Counted from the stretch's first letter, positions 21,901-29,802 are shown. The stretch: 64,000 nt of DNA from Saccharophagus degradans 2-40 (GCF_000013665.1 NC_007912.1:868001-932000), one strand, 5' to 3'. The notes: generated by a model from the sequence alone, not told the origin. Numbers and translations: made by a program.

Positions 21901-24900
21901 CAAGCAATTTGATGGCCCCCGACGCGGCCCAAGATTACCCGGCTACCCATACCATTTTATTTCGAAAGTAAAATCGGTAGATATAGCGCCACGGCAATTA
22001 AAAGCGGGTGGTAAAGCGGTAATGGAATATTTAATTCCGAACGACGCATGGTATTTTAGCGAAAATAGCCAAGCTACTATGCCTTTTCCTGTTTTACTCG
22101 AAGCTGCCCTACAACCCTGTGGCTGGTTAGCTACTTATATGGGCGGCGGTTTTGGTGGCGATACAGAAGCATTTTTTCGCAACTTAGATGGCACCGCAAC
22201 CCAGTACCGAGAAATAGTTGCAGAAGATACATGCTTATTAACAGAAGTAGAAAGCACCTCAGTATCGGCAATGGCGGGTATGATTATTCTGGGCTTCAAC
22301 GTGCGCTGTTATATTCGAACAGAGCTGGTGTATCAAATGGAAACCGTTTTTGGTTTCTTTCCAGAAGCAGCCTTGGCGCAACAAGCTGGTTTACCTACAA
22401 CAGAGCAAGAGCTTTGCGCGCTAAATAGCGCAGAGCACAATGCTTATAACTTGCGCCATAGGCCGGCAGATTATTTTAACGGTCAGTTGCGATTACCTGG
22501 GCCTATGCTTTGTTTAATAGATCGTATTACTGGTATATGGCCAGATGGCGGGCAACTAAAACTAGGCCGCGTGCGCTCGCAAATGAGCGTAAACACAAAC
22601 GCTTGGTTTTTTAAATCACACTTCTACGGCGACCCTGTTCAACCTGGTTCCTTAGGTTTAGAAATGATGCTGCAAACATTGCAGTGCTACGCCATATCGC
22701 AAAACGTAGGTGAGCAATTTGTAAAACCACGGTTTGAAACGCTCGCCAGCAATATTGCTCATAGTTGGAGTTACAGGGGGCAAGTGCTGCCCCATAATAA
22801 AATTGTGGAGTGCGACCTAGAAGTACAGCAATGCGAATATGAAAGCGGGCGAATAGTTATAACGGCAGATGCAAGCCTATGGGTAGATAAACAAAAAATC
22901 TATCAAGCTAAAAATATTAGTTTGGTAGTAATAGATGAAAGCAAAGCCGCTAAGCTATTAACGCCACCAGAACGTATTTTTGATAGCCAATCTCAACATT
23001 GGATTAATGATCACTGCCCCACATTTACGGTACCGGCTTTACCATTTATGGTATTAGCTAATGCGATGATGGAAGACGCAGCTAAACGCTTACCCGGCAG
23101 AAAAATGACGGGGTTAGAAAATGTACGTGTAAATAGCTGGGTAAGTTTTAACAACCCAAAACAAACCCTACATAGTTGGGGAGTTGCGCACACCGCGCAC
23201 CGCGTTGCCATGGAGTTAACTCAGTGGGATGAACCCACTAGCAGGTATAAAAAAATTGCACATGGTAATGTGTTGTTCGATGAGCAATATCCATTTCCCG
23301 TTAAATTGTTACCGCCGTTGCCCTCTGCAGACCCAGTAATACTAGCGGGTAACCCCTACGCAGATAAAGGCGGTTGGCTTTTTCATGGCAGTGCCTTTCA
23401 AGCTGTAAGCAATGTGGTTATTACAGCAAAAGGGGCGTCGGGCAAAATCGATATTCAGGCTATAGGTGTTCCCGCTGGCAAGCTGCACCCAGGTGTTTTA
23501 GATGCGAGCTTACATATTGTGCCTCATCACATGCTTGATATGTGGTTCCCGACTGTGGAGCAAGGTTCTGCGGCTTATCCACTGTTATTAAAACGAGCTA
23601 CCTTTTTTAGCGATACGCCAAAAAGTGGTGAGCTATTAGTAGAGGCGCGCCCCGTTGGCTTAGATGATGCCTTAAAATTGCCAACGATTAAAATACAAAT
23701 TACCACTGCAGCAGGGGGATTGTGGGCTGAATTTATTTTAATCGAAGCGGTGTTGCCCAAAGGCCCGCTGGGCGAGTTGAGCAGTGAAGCACAGCTTCAA
23801 TTTTTTGTTGCTAAGCAACCTGTACCCGGTGCTCGCTTATCCACTATAAATGAAAATAGTGCAAGCTTAGCGCTCGAAGTTGTTAACCAATGCAATTGGT
23901 TACCGGGTACGTTAGAAAGTATTTACGACTGTAACGCAAACATAATGCGGCGCACCGGTTTAACTCTAACAGAGGTGATTCTTGCCAAGGAATATCTGGC
24001 TGCGCAATGGCATATACACCCAGCGCAGGTTGATTTAGCTATGCAGGGCGAGTTGCTTATTGGCTTAAATAAAAGCGATTGTTTAAGCATGCAGCAATTA
24101 ACTATAGCGTGTACAGGTGCTACTCCTAATGTGACTACTTATAACGTTACTGCTTATAACGTTAAATCAAAGTTTGCTCAGGCTAATGCGGGGTTACTAT
24201 TTATTAGGGATTATTGGCGAGCTTCTATTAGTGCGACCGGCGGTTTAGTGGAAGATATTTTTATGGCAATTGCCCACCGCTTTACTGGTACGATTAAAAA
24301 TAACAATATTTGTTCAGGTAAGCGCATACAAGCACAAAGCGATAGCAAGCCAAAAGGTGTGCTTTATTTAGCGAACCATCAAGTTGGGGTAGAATCGGTT
24401 TTATTCGCTATTGCGATGAGCGCGTTGAATGGATTGCCCGTTAGTGCCTTGGCAAAAAAAGAGCACGCCCATAGTTGGATTGGCAACATGCTTACGGCGC
24501 TTGCGCCTTTCAACGCAAAGAACTTGCTAACGTTAATTGATAGAGAAAACCCCACTGCTGTGCTGCAGGCAATGAGTAAGGCTATGCAGGCTGTCGCGAT
24601 GGGCGAACATTCGCTATTAGTGCATATTGCCGGTACGCGTTCATTAGCCGCACGAGAAGCGCAAACTACAATCAGTTCATCATTAATTGATGCCGCTATT
24701 AAGGCGGGTGTAGATATAGTGCCAGTGTTATTTCACGGTGGTTTACCTATAGAGCCTGCAAAGCAGCGTTTGGAGTTTCCACTAGGCATGGCAAAACAAG
24801 ATTGGACTCTAGGCCGCGCTATTCCCGCGCATATACTTGCAAACTTAAATAGCGCGGAACAAAAGCAATATGTGTTAAATGCGCTCAATAGCCTCGACGA

Positions 24901-25144
24901 TATTCTGGTTAACGAGCAGCCCAATAAGCCACAGGTAGAGTTTGGAAAGCATGTTGCTAGTATTTCGAACTGTACTCACGAGCAGGCTGTTATTTATCAG
25001 TGTTTACAGCATTCACCATTCGCATTATCTAACCACGGGCAAGCGCTTATGGCTGCAGTAAATGCTCAGCGAACGTGGAACTTAGAGTCTGAGCAAGATA
25101 GAGCGCTAAAAAATGTTGCCGATGTAGTACTAGGGAGAAGCTAA
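15923..25144 (+). CDS. pfaC: PUFA-synthase-like megasynthase KS-CLF-AT-DHs-acyltransferase
   Basis: A 3073-residue protein that starts at ATG 15923, 8 bases after the previous stop (an upstream in-frame TTG is not needed, since EPIAIVGEG marks the KS start). Domains: active ketosynthase (Cys200, His335, His371); chain-length factor, a KS-like domain whose catalytic Cys is replaced by Glu654; PfaB-like acyltransferase (about 915-1240, Ser1001 in GVSSGE); Pro/Gln-rich linker; FabA-like hot-dog repeats (about 1530-2300) with His1630, His1837 (GHFKNDPCAPG) and His2233 (SHFYGDPVQPG); a PKS-like dehydratase fold (His2364, Asp2527 in HPGVLDASLH); and a C-terminal lysophosphatidate-acyltransferase-like domain (about 2790-3000, NHQVGVE with His2819 and Glu2824 for the usual NHx4D). 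The C-terminal domain could hand finished chains straight to a glycerol-phosphate backbone. This layout matches myxobacterial Pfa3. Confidence 0.92.
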   Translation: MAYNHFEPIAIVGEGCVLPSVNSVEDLWRVTSAGLDLTSNASINHWGVDPQRVVGEQAQITSPGDTAWSARGGFVDDAIALSNVDSLNLSSENLQQTSRGVQWCIAAVRQAMASAAISPEKKARTDWGVILGNLSYAPRETNDLFAQHWLAKQPEYAALHKKLFNRQADYSQRFSSSAPSHIVAQAIGAAGPTFCLDAACASSLYAIKLACDYLHSGRATTMFTGAVNHADSLYLNVGFSALKALSKNGISRPFDSRADGLVPAEGAAIVILKTLRQARKDGDTIRGVIRSIGLSNDGRTGGLLSPSRAGQIRAYENAYKHCDIKPNKVSYIECHATGTPTGDSVELESINTFFSTNTGLAISSLKSNFGHLITAAGAAGLIRVLQNMKQSTSVASIHCEQPIAGLHSGPARLVQKNEHWANGDNCIAGINAFGFGGNNAHMVVQHQLNNKLWLVPKSIDTSTSSRQSTINSIAQESDPLVVCGVSLRTARVESKLDFVKKWSREKYGLNSANIGSDVKNKRINKLDIDLAQLGFPPSDLDDTSAQQLLIMTLIREALGELPAYDAKRTGVYVGMGVDMNSCRFTMRTRLAHWLGELASIEGRVDEHWLPETRNSITRPINAVSVIGTMPNIPANRSNLQLDLQGPSFTVSAEEYSGSYALDIAKVALLKNEIDVAVVGAVDISSEEIHRQAVALRDQQANPKENSASAQLPIEQQVDGGVVLLLQRKSTALKAGNPIYYELPLDEAQNIAKERTAELCLAKNDWLNTWSNILGVPHTATHLMGLAAESVLTHYSLARGQSEIGAEAETEIEKKAEQENSLPILHKEQLAFFQGATLQELINNVQAAQPAELDCLQANQPWRLVIVLASPKHFTELQKNAAEALGKFSTVSKTPVGVTNLAKNIYLSCEKLAGDVGFVFTGAASAYPGMGNALCSIFPTAVEQTLRKHPVFASCLPWLQAEAKQVEGPFDVLQGCSLLSQIHACITQNILGVKPQAMLGVSSGETNSVFAADVWRDMGALFDDIDRSGMYTQWIAGDLDCARKYYNNPTICNWLMLRVVAPVEKVKALLREHKDITLTMINSNNDCVVAGEASCVNAIKAALNSFARAIVPMGHDIVAHHPALSTWQDTWYQIHNRDTFIDESRGRLPRFYSNAFAASYSLSRQKIAQALTQQAVAPVDFRPVVEAAYSDGVSIFIEHGPRHTSSQWIAEQLGERPHLAVHLDRSGAGALPFFEAVAQLWCAGVELNKTLLAGLAHSGSAKVPSYSKSLPVHLPAIVFPSLEKFTYAGSDKTTVSSSNQLQMRTTQPYWQDTKMAPAPPLPDAITSIGVSKPQQGLKDNIEDDNHTVQLKQILAAFPQPDYSGKNNRLPFSLPVALPVQLPIQLPLSSAAEAIAPLPRAIDLSEDKNENKNRAVQAPMHSGTAAQSVYQTQHSAAIRALKSLHTQLSENHNQYLAFQNKAAEVLLQAKLSASVAQSNAHVAEQRSVQNSFKGPIKSQIKISEQTRSNAASAIHTKPASSTPLTNEPALRKQSDVAATSSDYKKNTSEFPGPKYTRAQLEELAGGIISNIFGPLFKQQDNYARQVRMPQPPLLLADRVLGIDATPGAMESRGSIWTETDVTSKDWYVHHGHMPAGIMIEAGQADLLLISWMGADFENKGERVYRLLGCELTYRDKLPAVGDTIRYDIHLDGYAKQGDVRLFFFHYNCEINGHTHLEVRRGQAGFFTYEELAGSAGVIWDAEKEKANTALNVADGPCHTTKTAFTRADIDAYTQGDLVSCFGDSFYRANCHQRTPTIVGGDLLMFDEVLELNHRGGPWQRGYLKAQLNVKPDHWFFDGHFKNDPCAPGTLMLEGGVQVISFYLASMGFTLARDGWRFEPIKDETFNLICRSQLIPGGKKLVYEIYVHGVEATPKPQIRVDLMCTVDGRKAFLGQGVGVELVPGWPCESRVHVIEHAEPVNQADSSVAAEQEFKFDEDSMVACAWGKPSDAFGPHYKQFDGPRRGPRLPGYPYHFISKVKSVDIAPRQLKAGGKAVMEYLIPNDAWYFSENSQATMPFPVLLEAALQPCGWLATYMGGGFGGDTEAFFRNLDGTATQYREIVAEDTCLLTEVESTSVSAMAGMIILGFNVRCYIRTELVYQMETVFGFFPEAALAQQAGLPTTEQELCALNSAEHNAYNLRHRPADYFNGQLRLPGPMLCLIDRITGIWPDGGQLKLGRVRSQMSVNTNAWFFKSHFYGDPVQPGSLGLEMMLQTLQCYAISQNVGEQFVKPRFETLASNIAHSWSYRGQVLPHNKIVECDLEVQQCEYESGRIVITADASLWVDKQKIYQAKNISLVVIDESKAAKLLTPPERIFDSQSQHWINDHCPTFTVPALPFMVLANAMMEDAAKRLPGRKMTGLENVRVNSWVSFNNPKQTLHSWGVAHTAHRVAMELTQWDEPTSRYKKIAHGNVLFDEQYPFPVKLLPPLPSADPVILAGNPYADKGGWLFHGSAFQAVSNVVITAKGASGKIDIQAIGVPAGKLHPGVLDASLHIVPHHMLDMWFPTVEQGSAAYPLLLKRATFFSDTPKSGELLVEARPVGLDDALKLPTIKIQITTAAGGLWAEFILIEAVLPKGPLGELSSEAQLQFFVAKQPVPGARLSTINENSASLALEVVNQCNWLPGTLESIYDCNANIMRRTGLTLTEVILAKEYLAAQWHIHPAQVDLAMQGELLIGLNKSDCLSMQQLTIACTGATPNVTTYNVTAYNVKSKFAQANAGLLFIRDYWRASISATGGLVEDIFMAIAHRFTGTIKNNNICSGKRIQAQSDSKPKGVLYLANHQVGVESVLFAIAMSALNGLPVSALAKKEHAHSWIGNMLTALAPFNAKNLLTLIDRENPTAVLQAMSKAMQAVAMGEHSLLVHIAGTRSLAAREAQTTISSSLIDAAIKAGVDIVPVLFHGGLPIEPAKQRLEFPLGMAKQDWTLGRAIPAHILANLNSAEQKQYVLNALNSLDDILVNEQPNKPQVEFGKHVASISNCTHEQAVIYQCLQHSPFALSNHGQALMAAVNAQRTWNLESEQDRALKNVADVVLGRS

Positions 25145-26007
25145 TGGCACCACAGATATTGGCATTTTATTTGTTGTGTTTAAGTATTGCGGGTTTACTT
25201 ACCTTGTACTGCTTTATTAAACGCAACGCTGGCATGGTAAAGCGTTGCATCACCATATTGGTATTACTGCATATTATGGTGGTTATTTTATGGTGTTCAC
25301 CCTGGGGGGCTTGGCTGTTTACTTTATTGCTTTGTGGTGTGGCAAGTTTTGAAGTAAGTCGACATCAACTAGGGCGGCTGGGAAGTTGGCTGTTAACGTT
25401 TGTTGCCCTAATTCTCGCTGTAACTATTTTTAAATTAGCTATATCAATTTGGCTTTGGGGCTGGTTGCTTGGTTTAGTGGCAGTATTTATATTGCCCGCA
25501 CATGTACTAGCCTCAAAAACCGCGAGTTTAGTGTTTACTCTTATGTTTGTAGTGTTGGGTTGTACTGCATTATTGTTTTTAGTGCAGCCTGTGCCGGTGT
25601 TGTGGATGCTATTAATATTGATTGTTCAATTTAATGATACCCTCGCTCTCTTTATTGGCAAGGCATTGGGTAAGCATAGGTTGTTTCCCCATTTAAGCCC
25701 AAATAAAAGTGTAGAAGGCTATGTGGCAGGTGCGTTGGGCGTTATTCTGGCCCTTATTGCAGCCTATGGTTTACTTGGGTTTGAAATGGCGAGCCCTACC
25801 GCATGGGGTTGGTTGGCGCTTGTTGGCTGGGTGGCCGCTAGCTTGGGCGATTTGGTTTTTTCTAAATATAAGCGGGCGCAAGGCATTAAAGATTTTTCTG
25901 CTATGTTGCCAGGGCATGGCGGTATTGTGGACCGTTTTGATAGTTTGTTGGTAACTGCTCCGGCTTTCTTAGGTTTCTATATAGGATTCCCCTATGCGTT
26001 CTATTAA
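25144..26007 (+). CDS. CdsA-type phosphatidate cytidylyltransferase
   Basis: A 287-residue polytopic membrane enzyme predicted to convert phosphatidic acid and CTP to CDP-diacylglycerol. Near the C-terminus it carries the complete family signature (S-K-Y-K-R-x4-K-D-F-S-x2-L-P-G-H-G-G-x2-D-R-F-D, about residues 238-264). Its ATG overlaps the stop of the megasynthase by one base (TAATG), which points to translational coupling. Housekeeping cdsA normally sits with uppS and dxr, so this is probably a second copy dedicated to lipids made by the upstream synthase. That role is inference. Confidence 0.9.
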   Translation: MAPQILAFYLLCLSIAGLLTLYCFIKRNAGMVKRCITILVLLHIMVVILWCSPWGAWLFTLLLCGVASFEVSRHQLGRLGSWLLTFVALILAVTIFKLAISIWLWGWLLGLVAVFILPAHVLASKTASLVFTLMFVVLGCTALLFLVQPVPVLWMLLILIVQFNDTLALFIGKALGKHRLFPHLSPNKSVEGYVAGALGVILALIAAYGLLGFEMASPTAWGWLALVGWVAASLGDLVFSKYKRAQGIKDFSAMLPGHGGIVDRFDSLLVTAPAFLGFYIGFPYAFY

Positions 26008-26584
26008 CCCTGCTAATGCTATAACCCTTACCGGCTTAGTTGGTGGTTTGGTTTGTATATTTTGTTTACAGGCAGATTATATATTACCGGCAATATTTAT
26101 TATGCCGAGCTTATTTTTGTTGGATAAGCTAGATGGCATAGTGGCCAGAAAATTAAACTGTGCCTCAGAAATGGGGGCGCAGTTAGATAGTTTGGCGGAT
26201 GCGGTCAACTTCGGTGTACTGATTGCGTTATTCGCATTTGGCCAATCTGGCGAGTCGCTTTATGTGTGTGCTGCAGGTATTTTTTATGCTACTTGTGCGT
26301 CTTGGCGATTAGCCCGCTTTAATTGCGAACAAAGTTCCCTTGGGTATTTCTCTGGCTTGCCTACTACTAATGCGGCAGCTTGGGTGTTTGTTGCCTTGGC
26401 TTGTATTCAGTGGTTACCAGGTTTGCTACACGTAGGTGCAACTGTTGTTGTGTTGGTGGGCGCTGCTTTATGCATGGTATCTACTATTAAATATAGTAAC
26501 CGAGGTTTAACTACACAAATTTTGTATCTGTTGGTTCCAATTGCGGCTGGCCTGTTTGTGTATCAGGCCCTTAGTTATGCGTAG
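25994..26584 (+). CDS. CDP-alcohol phosphatidyltransferase (PssA-like)
   Basis: A 196-residue membrane enzyme that swaps CMP on CDP-diacylglycerol for an alcohol head group. The motif DGx2ARx8Gx3Dx3D is intact at residues about 48-70 (DGIVARKLN...GAQLDSLAD), followed by AVNFGV, which resembles phosphatidylserine synthase (SFG) more than phosphatidylglycerol-phosphate synthase. It overlaps the cytidylyltransferase gene by 14 bases. Together these two enzymes would finish a phospholipid started by the synthase and its acyltransferase domain. The head group (serine or another alcohol) cannot be fixed from sequence alone. Confidence 0.88.
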   Translation: MRSINPANAITLTGLVGGLVCIFCLQADYILPAIFIMPSLFLLDKLDGIVARKLNCASEMGAQLDSLADAVNFGVLIALFAFGQSGESLYVCAAGIFYATCASWRLARFNCEQSSLGYFSGLPTTNAAAWVFVALACIQWLPGLLHVGATVVVLVGAALCMVSTIKYSNRGLTTQILYLLVPIAAGLFVYQALSYA

Positions 26585-27776
26585 TTTTTTCTTCTTCTTC
26601 TTTTGGTTCTTGTGGATTGGCGGGGCCAACGTAATACCCCAAACCTATTTTCTTGCCGTTGCTCCAGAATACAAAGAGCAACTGGTCACTCTGTTGCTTA
26701 TGCTGGGGTCACTTGCATCAATAGCAGGTATTGTTTGGGAAACAAAATTAGGCAAATATATTTCTTTGCAAGCAGCCCTATATGTAGGGTTGCCCCTTGT
26801 GGTTATTAGCTTTGGCTTGTTGTTTTCAGGCTTGTCTGTTGTGCCCTATTTTGGCTTTTATTTATGCTTTCGGTTTTTATCGTGTGCGTTGTATCAGAAA
26901 TTAGATGCGGGGATATGTCATCACGCAGACATACAGGTTAGCGATAACCATGCAAAGCACAGCATGATATTTATGTTGGTGGCGGTGTGTTTGGCTCCTG
27001 TGTTTTTTGCCTTCTACCAACATGGCGTTGTTGTTAGTGGGGTAGTCATTTTACTCGCCTTCGCAGCGGCGTTTTATTATCGCAATATAGCTAGTGTAAT
27101 AGGTGCAGGTGTAGTAGGCGCCGGTATAACCGCTACAAGCGATAACGGCGCAAAAGAAAATACCAAAAACATACCTCTTCATCTAAGTGATAAGTATTTT
27201 CTCATTTACAGTGGTGCTTATTTGGCGGTGGTTTTTTTAACAAGCTCTCTACTTGTTTATTTTATTCGCGATTTTTACGGGTTTAAAAGCCCTGTAAAGC
27301 TCGGTGGCTTGGTGATGCTAGTGATTAGTTTGGCAGCGGTTGTTAGCTGTTTGCTATATGGTCGCTTTAGGCAATCGCCATTTCGCGATAGTGGCTGTGT
27401 GTGGGTGCAAGTAATAATTTTAGCAGCAATGAGTGTAGGTGTTGTATTGCTGTACCTCAAATTGGTGCCCTCGTTTATGTATGTGGCCGCAAGCGCGTCT
27501 TTGATGGGTATTTCGTATGGGGTGTTTGTAGTATTTACGCGCAGCCTAGTTGTGCATCGCGCTAGAGATTGCGGCAGAACTACGCTATTGGCCTGGTATA
27601 ACATGCTGCCATTTATTAGCTCTATTGCTATATTCGCTGCGGCGGGTGGCTTAAAGCTTATTATCGCGAGCAGTGCGTATAGCTATTATTGGTGCATTGC
27701 CGCAGTACTAGCTGTAGTAGGTGTGATTGCGCTAATTGCATTAATTGCTTTTAATCGCAATATTGAGAAGTACTAG
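26577..27776 (+). CDS. MFS-like multi-spanning membrane protein
   Basis: A 399-residue protein with about 11-12 hydrophobic helices and short loops, arranged like a major facilitator. It starts at ATG 26577, overlapping the phosphatidyltransferase stop by 8 bases. No clear substrate motif is visible. As last gene of the lipid operon it may move the lipid product or a precursor across the inner membrane, but this is guesswork from position. The N-terminus is unusually Phe-rich (SFFFFFFWFLW). Confidence 0.75.
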   Translation: MRSFFFFFFWFLWIGGANVIPQTYFLAVAPEYKEQLVTLLLMLGSLASIAGIVWETKLGKYISLQAALYVGLPLVVISFGLLFSGLSVVPYFGFYLCFRFLSCALYQKLDAGICHHADIQVSDNHAKHSMIFMLVAVCLAPVFFAFYQHGVVVSGVVILLAFAAAFYYRNIASVIGAGVVGAGITATSDNGAKENTKNIPLHLSDKYFLIYSGAYLAVVFLTSSLLVYFIRDFYGFKSPVKLGGLVMLVISLAAVVSCLLYGRFRQSPFRDSGCVWVQVIILAAMSVGVVLLYLKLVPSFMYVAASASLMGISYGVFVVFTRSLVVHRARDCGRTTLLAWYNMLPFISSIAIFAAAGGLKLIIASSAYSYYWCIAAVLAVVGVIALIALIAFNRNIEKY

Positions 27777-27792
27777 GGGGCAGTAGGCTAGG

Positions 27793-27835
27793 AAAAGTGA
27801 ACAGGGAAATGTGGACAAGAAAAAGTGAGCAGGGA
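27793..27835 (+). repeat. Imperfect 15-bp direct repeat
   Basis: AAAAGTGAACAGGGA (27793-27807) and AAAAGTGAGCAGGGA (27821-27835) differ at one base. They lie between the end of the lipid operon and the convergent terminator. Function unknown. Confidence 0.4.
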
Positions 27836-27837
27836 TA

Positions 27838-27883
27838 AAAAGGGCGCTGCTATACGTAATGGCATAGCAGCGGGAGGTTTTTT
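27838..27883. terminator. Bidirectional terminator between lipid operon and tpiA
   Basis: A perfect 9-bp stem, CGCTGCTAT (27845-27853) with ATAGCAGCG (27864-27872), is followed by a T-run on the + strand (27878-27883). On the - strand it is followed by CCCTTTTTATC. It can end both the 20-kb lipid operon and the convergent triosephosphate isomerase gene. Confidence 0.8.
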
Positions 27884-27884
27884 A

Positions 27885-28658
27885 TTAGCTAGCAGAAGAA
27901 TCTGAGGCGTGCTGGCAAATAGCCAAAAAGTGGCCTGGGTCTAAGCTGGCGCCGCCTACAAGTAGGCCGTCTACATCTTCTTTGGCGAGTAGGTCTTTGG
28001 CGTTGTCTTTGGTTACGCTGCCGCCGTACAGCAAGCGGATGCTGTTAGCGGTTTCTTCGCCGTACAATTTTATTAGTTCTTGTCGAATAAACGAATGTAC
28101 ATCCTGTGCAATTTCTGGGGTAGCTGAGGCGCCGGTGCCTATTGCCCAAATAGGTTCATAAGCGATACAAATTTTACGGCCATCTAGCTCTACGCCTTCT
28201 AAACACTCGGTAACCTGACGGAAGATCACATCTTTAGTGATTTTAGCGTCGTGCTCTTCTTTGTTTTCACCTACGCACAATATGGGCATAAGGCCGTGGT
28301 TTAGCGCGTTGCCAATTTTAATTTGGCAGCTTAGGTTATTTTCTTTAAACATAGATCGGCGCTCAGAGTGGCCGATTAAGCACAGCTTACAACCTGCTTC
28401 TTTGAGCATTTGCGCAGAGGTTTCACCGGTATAAGCACCCGACTTAAACTTACTTACGTTTTGGCTGCCAATGCTAATTTCTGAATGTTGCAGGAAGGTA
28501 AGCATATCGCGCATGTAAATGTAGGGTGGGCAAATAGCAATATCTGCCTCGAAGTGCTTGCCTATAAACGAAGCAACCGAGGTGCAGATTAGCTCTAGGC
28601 CGCCGTTGAGTTTCCAATTTGCTATAACTATTGGCTTTCTTTTGGTGTTGGTATTCAT
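27885..28658 (-). CDS. tpiA: Triosephosphate isomerase
   Basis: A 257-residue TIM-barrel enzyme of glycolysis that interconverts dihydroxyacetone phosphate and glyceraldehyde 3-phosphate. All catalytic residues are present: Lys16 (ANWKLNGG), His97 (CLIGHSERR) and Glu168 (AYEPIWAIGTG). The phosphate-binding loop GGSV also matches. Length is normal. It stands alone; in related bacteria tpiA usually lies next to secG, so this could be an additional copy, which the window cannot show. Confidence 0.96.
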   Translation of the reverse strand: MNTNTKRKPIVIANWKLNGGLELICTSVASFIGKHFEADIAICPPYIYMRDMLTFLQHSEISIGSQNVSKFKSGAYTGETSAQMLKEAGCKLCLIGHSERRSMFKENNLSCQIKIGNALNHGLMPILCVGENKEEHDAKITKDVIFRQVTECLEGVELDGRKICIAYEPIWAIGTGASATPEIAQDVHSFIRQELIKLYGEETANSIRLLYGGSVTKDNAKDLLAKEDVDGLLVGGASLDPGHFLAICQHASDSSAS

Positions 28659-28962
28659 CCTTAGTGCCTATTTTTTAATATGTTTTTTACGATAGAGCTC
28701 AGCGCAAGGTAAAGATTGGTTAGGTCTTTTTAGGGTGTTAGGTTTTATAGCCTTTGCGCCAGCGTAGGGGCATTTTAAATATAAATTGGTCAAATTGATA
28801 ATGTTAGCGGCCCTATAGGGCAAATCAAATTATTGCTAGGGGCTTCTTTGCTCTACTGGGCACGCTGATAGCTATTGTAAGGCTGTATAAGTGTTAAAGA
28901 GTCTAGCCCGTTTTGTATGACAATACTTGCGGGCTATCTGTTCCGCAACGCCTGTGCAGCCC
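28659..28962. other. Intergenic region upstream of tpiA
   Basis: About 300 bases without a supportable gene. It should hold the tpiA promoter, but no box pair stood out clearly. No repeat or RNA gene was recognised. Confidence 0.5.
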
Positions 28963-29802
28963 TTAGGCATCAGGCAGCATTATCATCCAGGCTACGCCAA
29001 ATTTATCGGTAACCTGGCCGTACAGCGGTGACCAAAATACCTTGGCTAAAGGCATAACTACCTTGCCATCTTGCGCTAGCGCGTTAAACACTCTGTGGGC
29101 TTGGGGTTCGTTGGGTACCGTAAGTGCCAAGCTAAAGCCGCTAAACGTGTCTGTGTCGTTACAGCCATCGCTGGCCAGTATTGTAACGTCGCCAACTTTA
29201 AACGCTGCGTGCATAATTTTATTTTCAAAGCCTTTTTGTAGCATATCTGCCGGCATAGGTTCGGGGCTTTCGTTGAAGTGCATTTTAAATTCAACTTTTG
29301 CGCCTAAATGCTGGGTGTAAAAATCCAGTGCTTCTTGGCAGCGGCCAGCAAAAAACAAATAATTGCGCACGCTGCTTTTTTGCATCTCTAAGGTTTGGCG
29401 CAGTTCGTCTTCCTGTGCTGCTATTTCGCCACTTGGGTCTGCGTCGGCGAAGTCTTCCATACCGTAGAGTGCGCGAATCTCTATATCCGATGCTTCTTCC
29501 ATGGGGTTGGGGCATTTTTTAACCCACTCTAAGGCTTCTTCCATAGAGTTTACATTCCATACCCAAAAGCCAGCTACTAATTCGTTGGTAGCGGCAAACG
29601 GGCCTTGGCTAACGGTGCGTTCGCTGCCATTAAAATGTACGCGGTAGCCCTCGCTGCTTGGCTTTAAGCCTTCACCACTTTCCATAACTCCTGCATCTAC
29701 CAACTGAGCATTAAATTCGCCCATTGCGGTAAGTAGTGCTTCGCTTGGCATTTTGCCCGCTTCGGAACTCGCCGATGCTTTTACCATAACCATTACTTTC
29801 AT
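28963..29802 (-). CDS. Fusion of YCII-related and PhnB-like VOC domains
   Basis: A 279-residue cytoplasmic protein. Residues 1 to about 100 form a YCII-related (DGPF-type) domain: MKVMVMVKA, then SQGPFAATNELVAGFWVW. Residues about 145-279 form a PhnB-like domain of the vicinal-oxygen-chelate superfamily (YLFFAGRCQEALDFYTQHLGA, LASDG, WSPLYGQVTDKFGVAWMI). These families usually occur as separate small proteins next to ECF sigma factors; here they are joined by a linker of about 45 residues. Exact reaction unknown. ATG at 29802 has AGGA 6 bases upstream, inside a duplicated 15-bp unit. Confidence 0.88.
   Translation of the reverse strand: MKVMVMVKASASSEAGKMPSEALLTAMGEFNAQLVDAGVMESGEGLKPSSEGYRVHFNGSERTVSQGPFAATNELVAGFWVWNVNSMEEALEWVKKCPNPMEEASDIEIRALYGMEDFADADPSGEIAAQEDELRQTLEMQKSSVRNYLFFAGRCQEALDFYTQHLGAKVEFKMHFNESPEPMPADMLQKGFENKIMHAAFKVGDVTILASDGCNDTDTFSGFSLALTVPNEPQAHRVFNALAQDGKVVMPLAKVFWSPLYGQVTDKFGVAWMIMLPDA

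Noticed and set aside
27885-28658. tpiA as a functional part of the lipid operon (glycerol phosphate supply)
   Set aside because: It is convergent and separated by a strong bidirectional terminator, so nothing supports a link beyond closeness.
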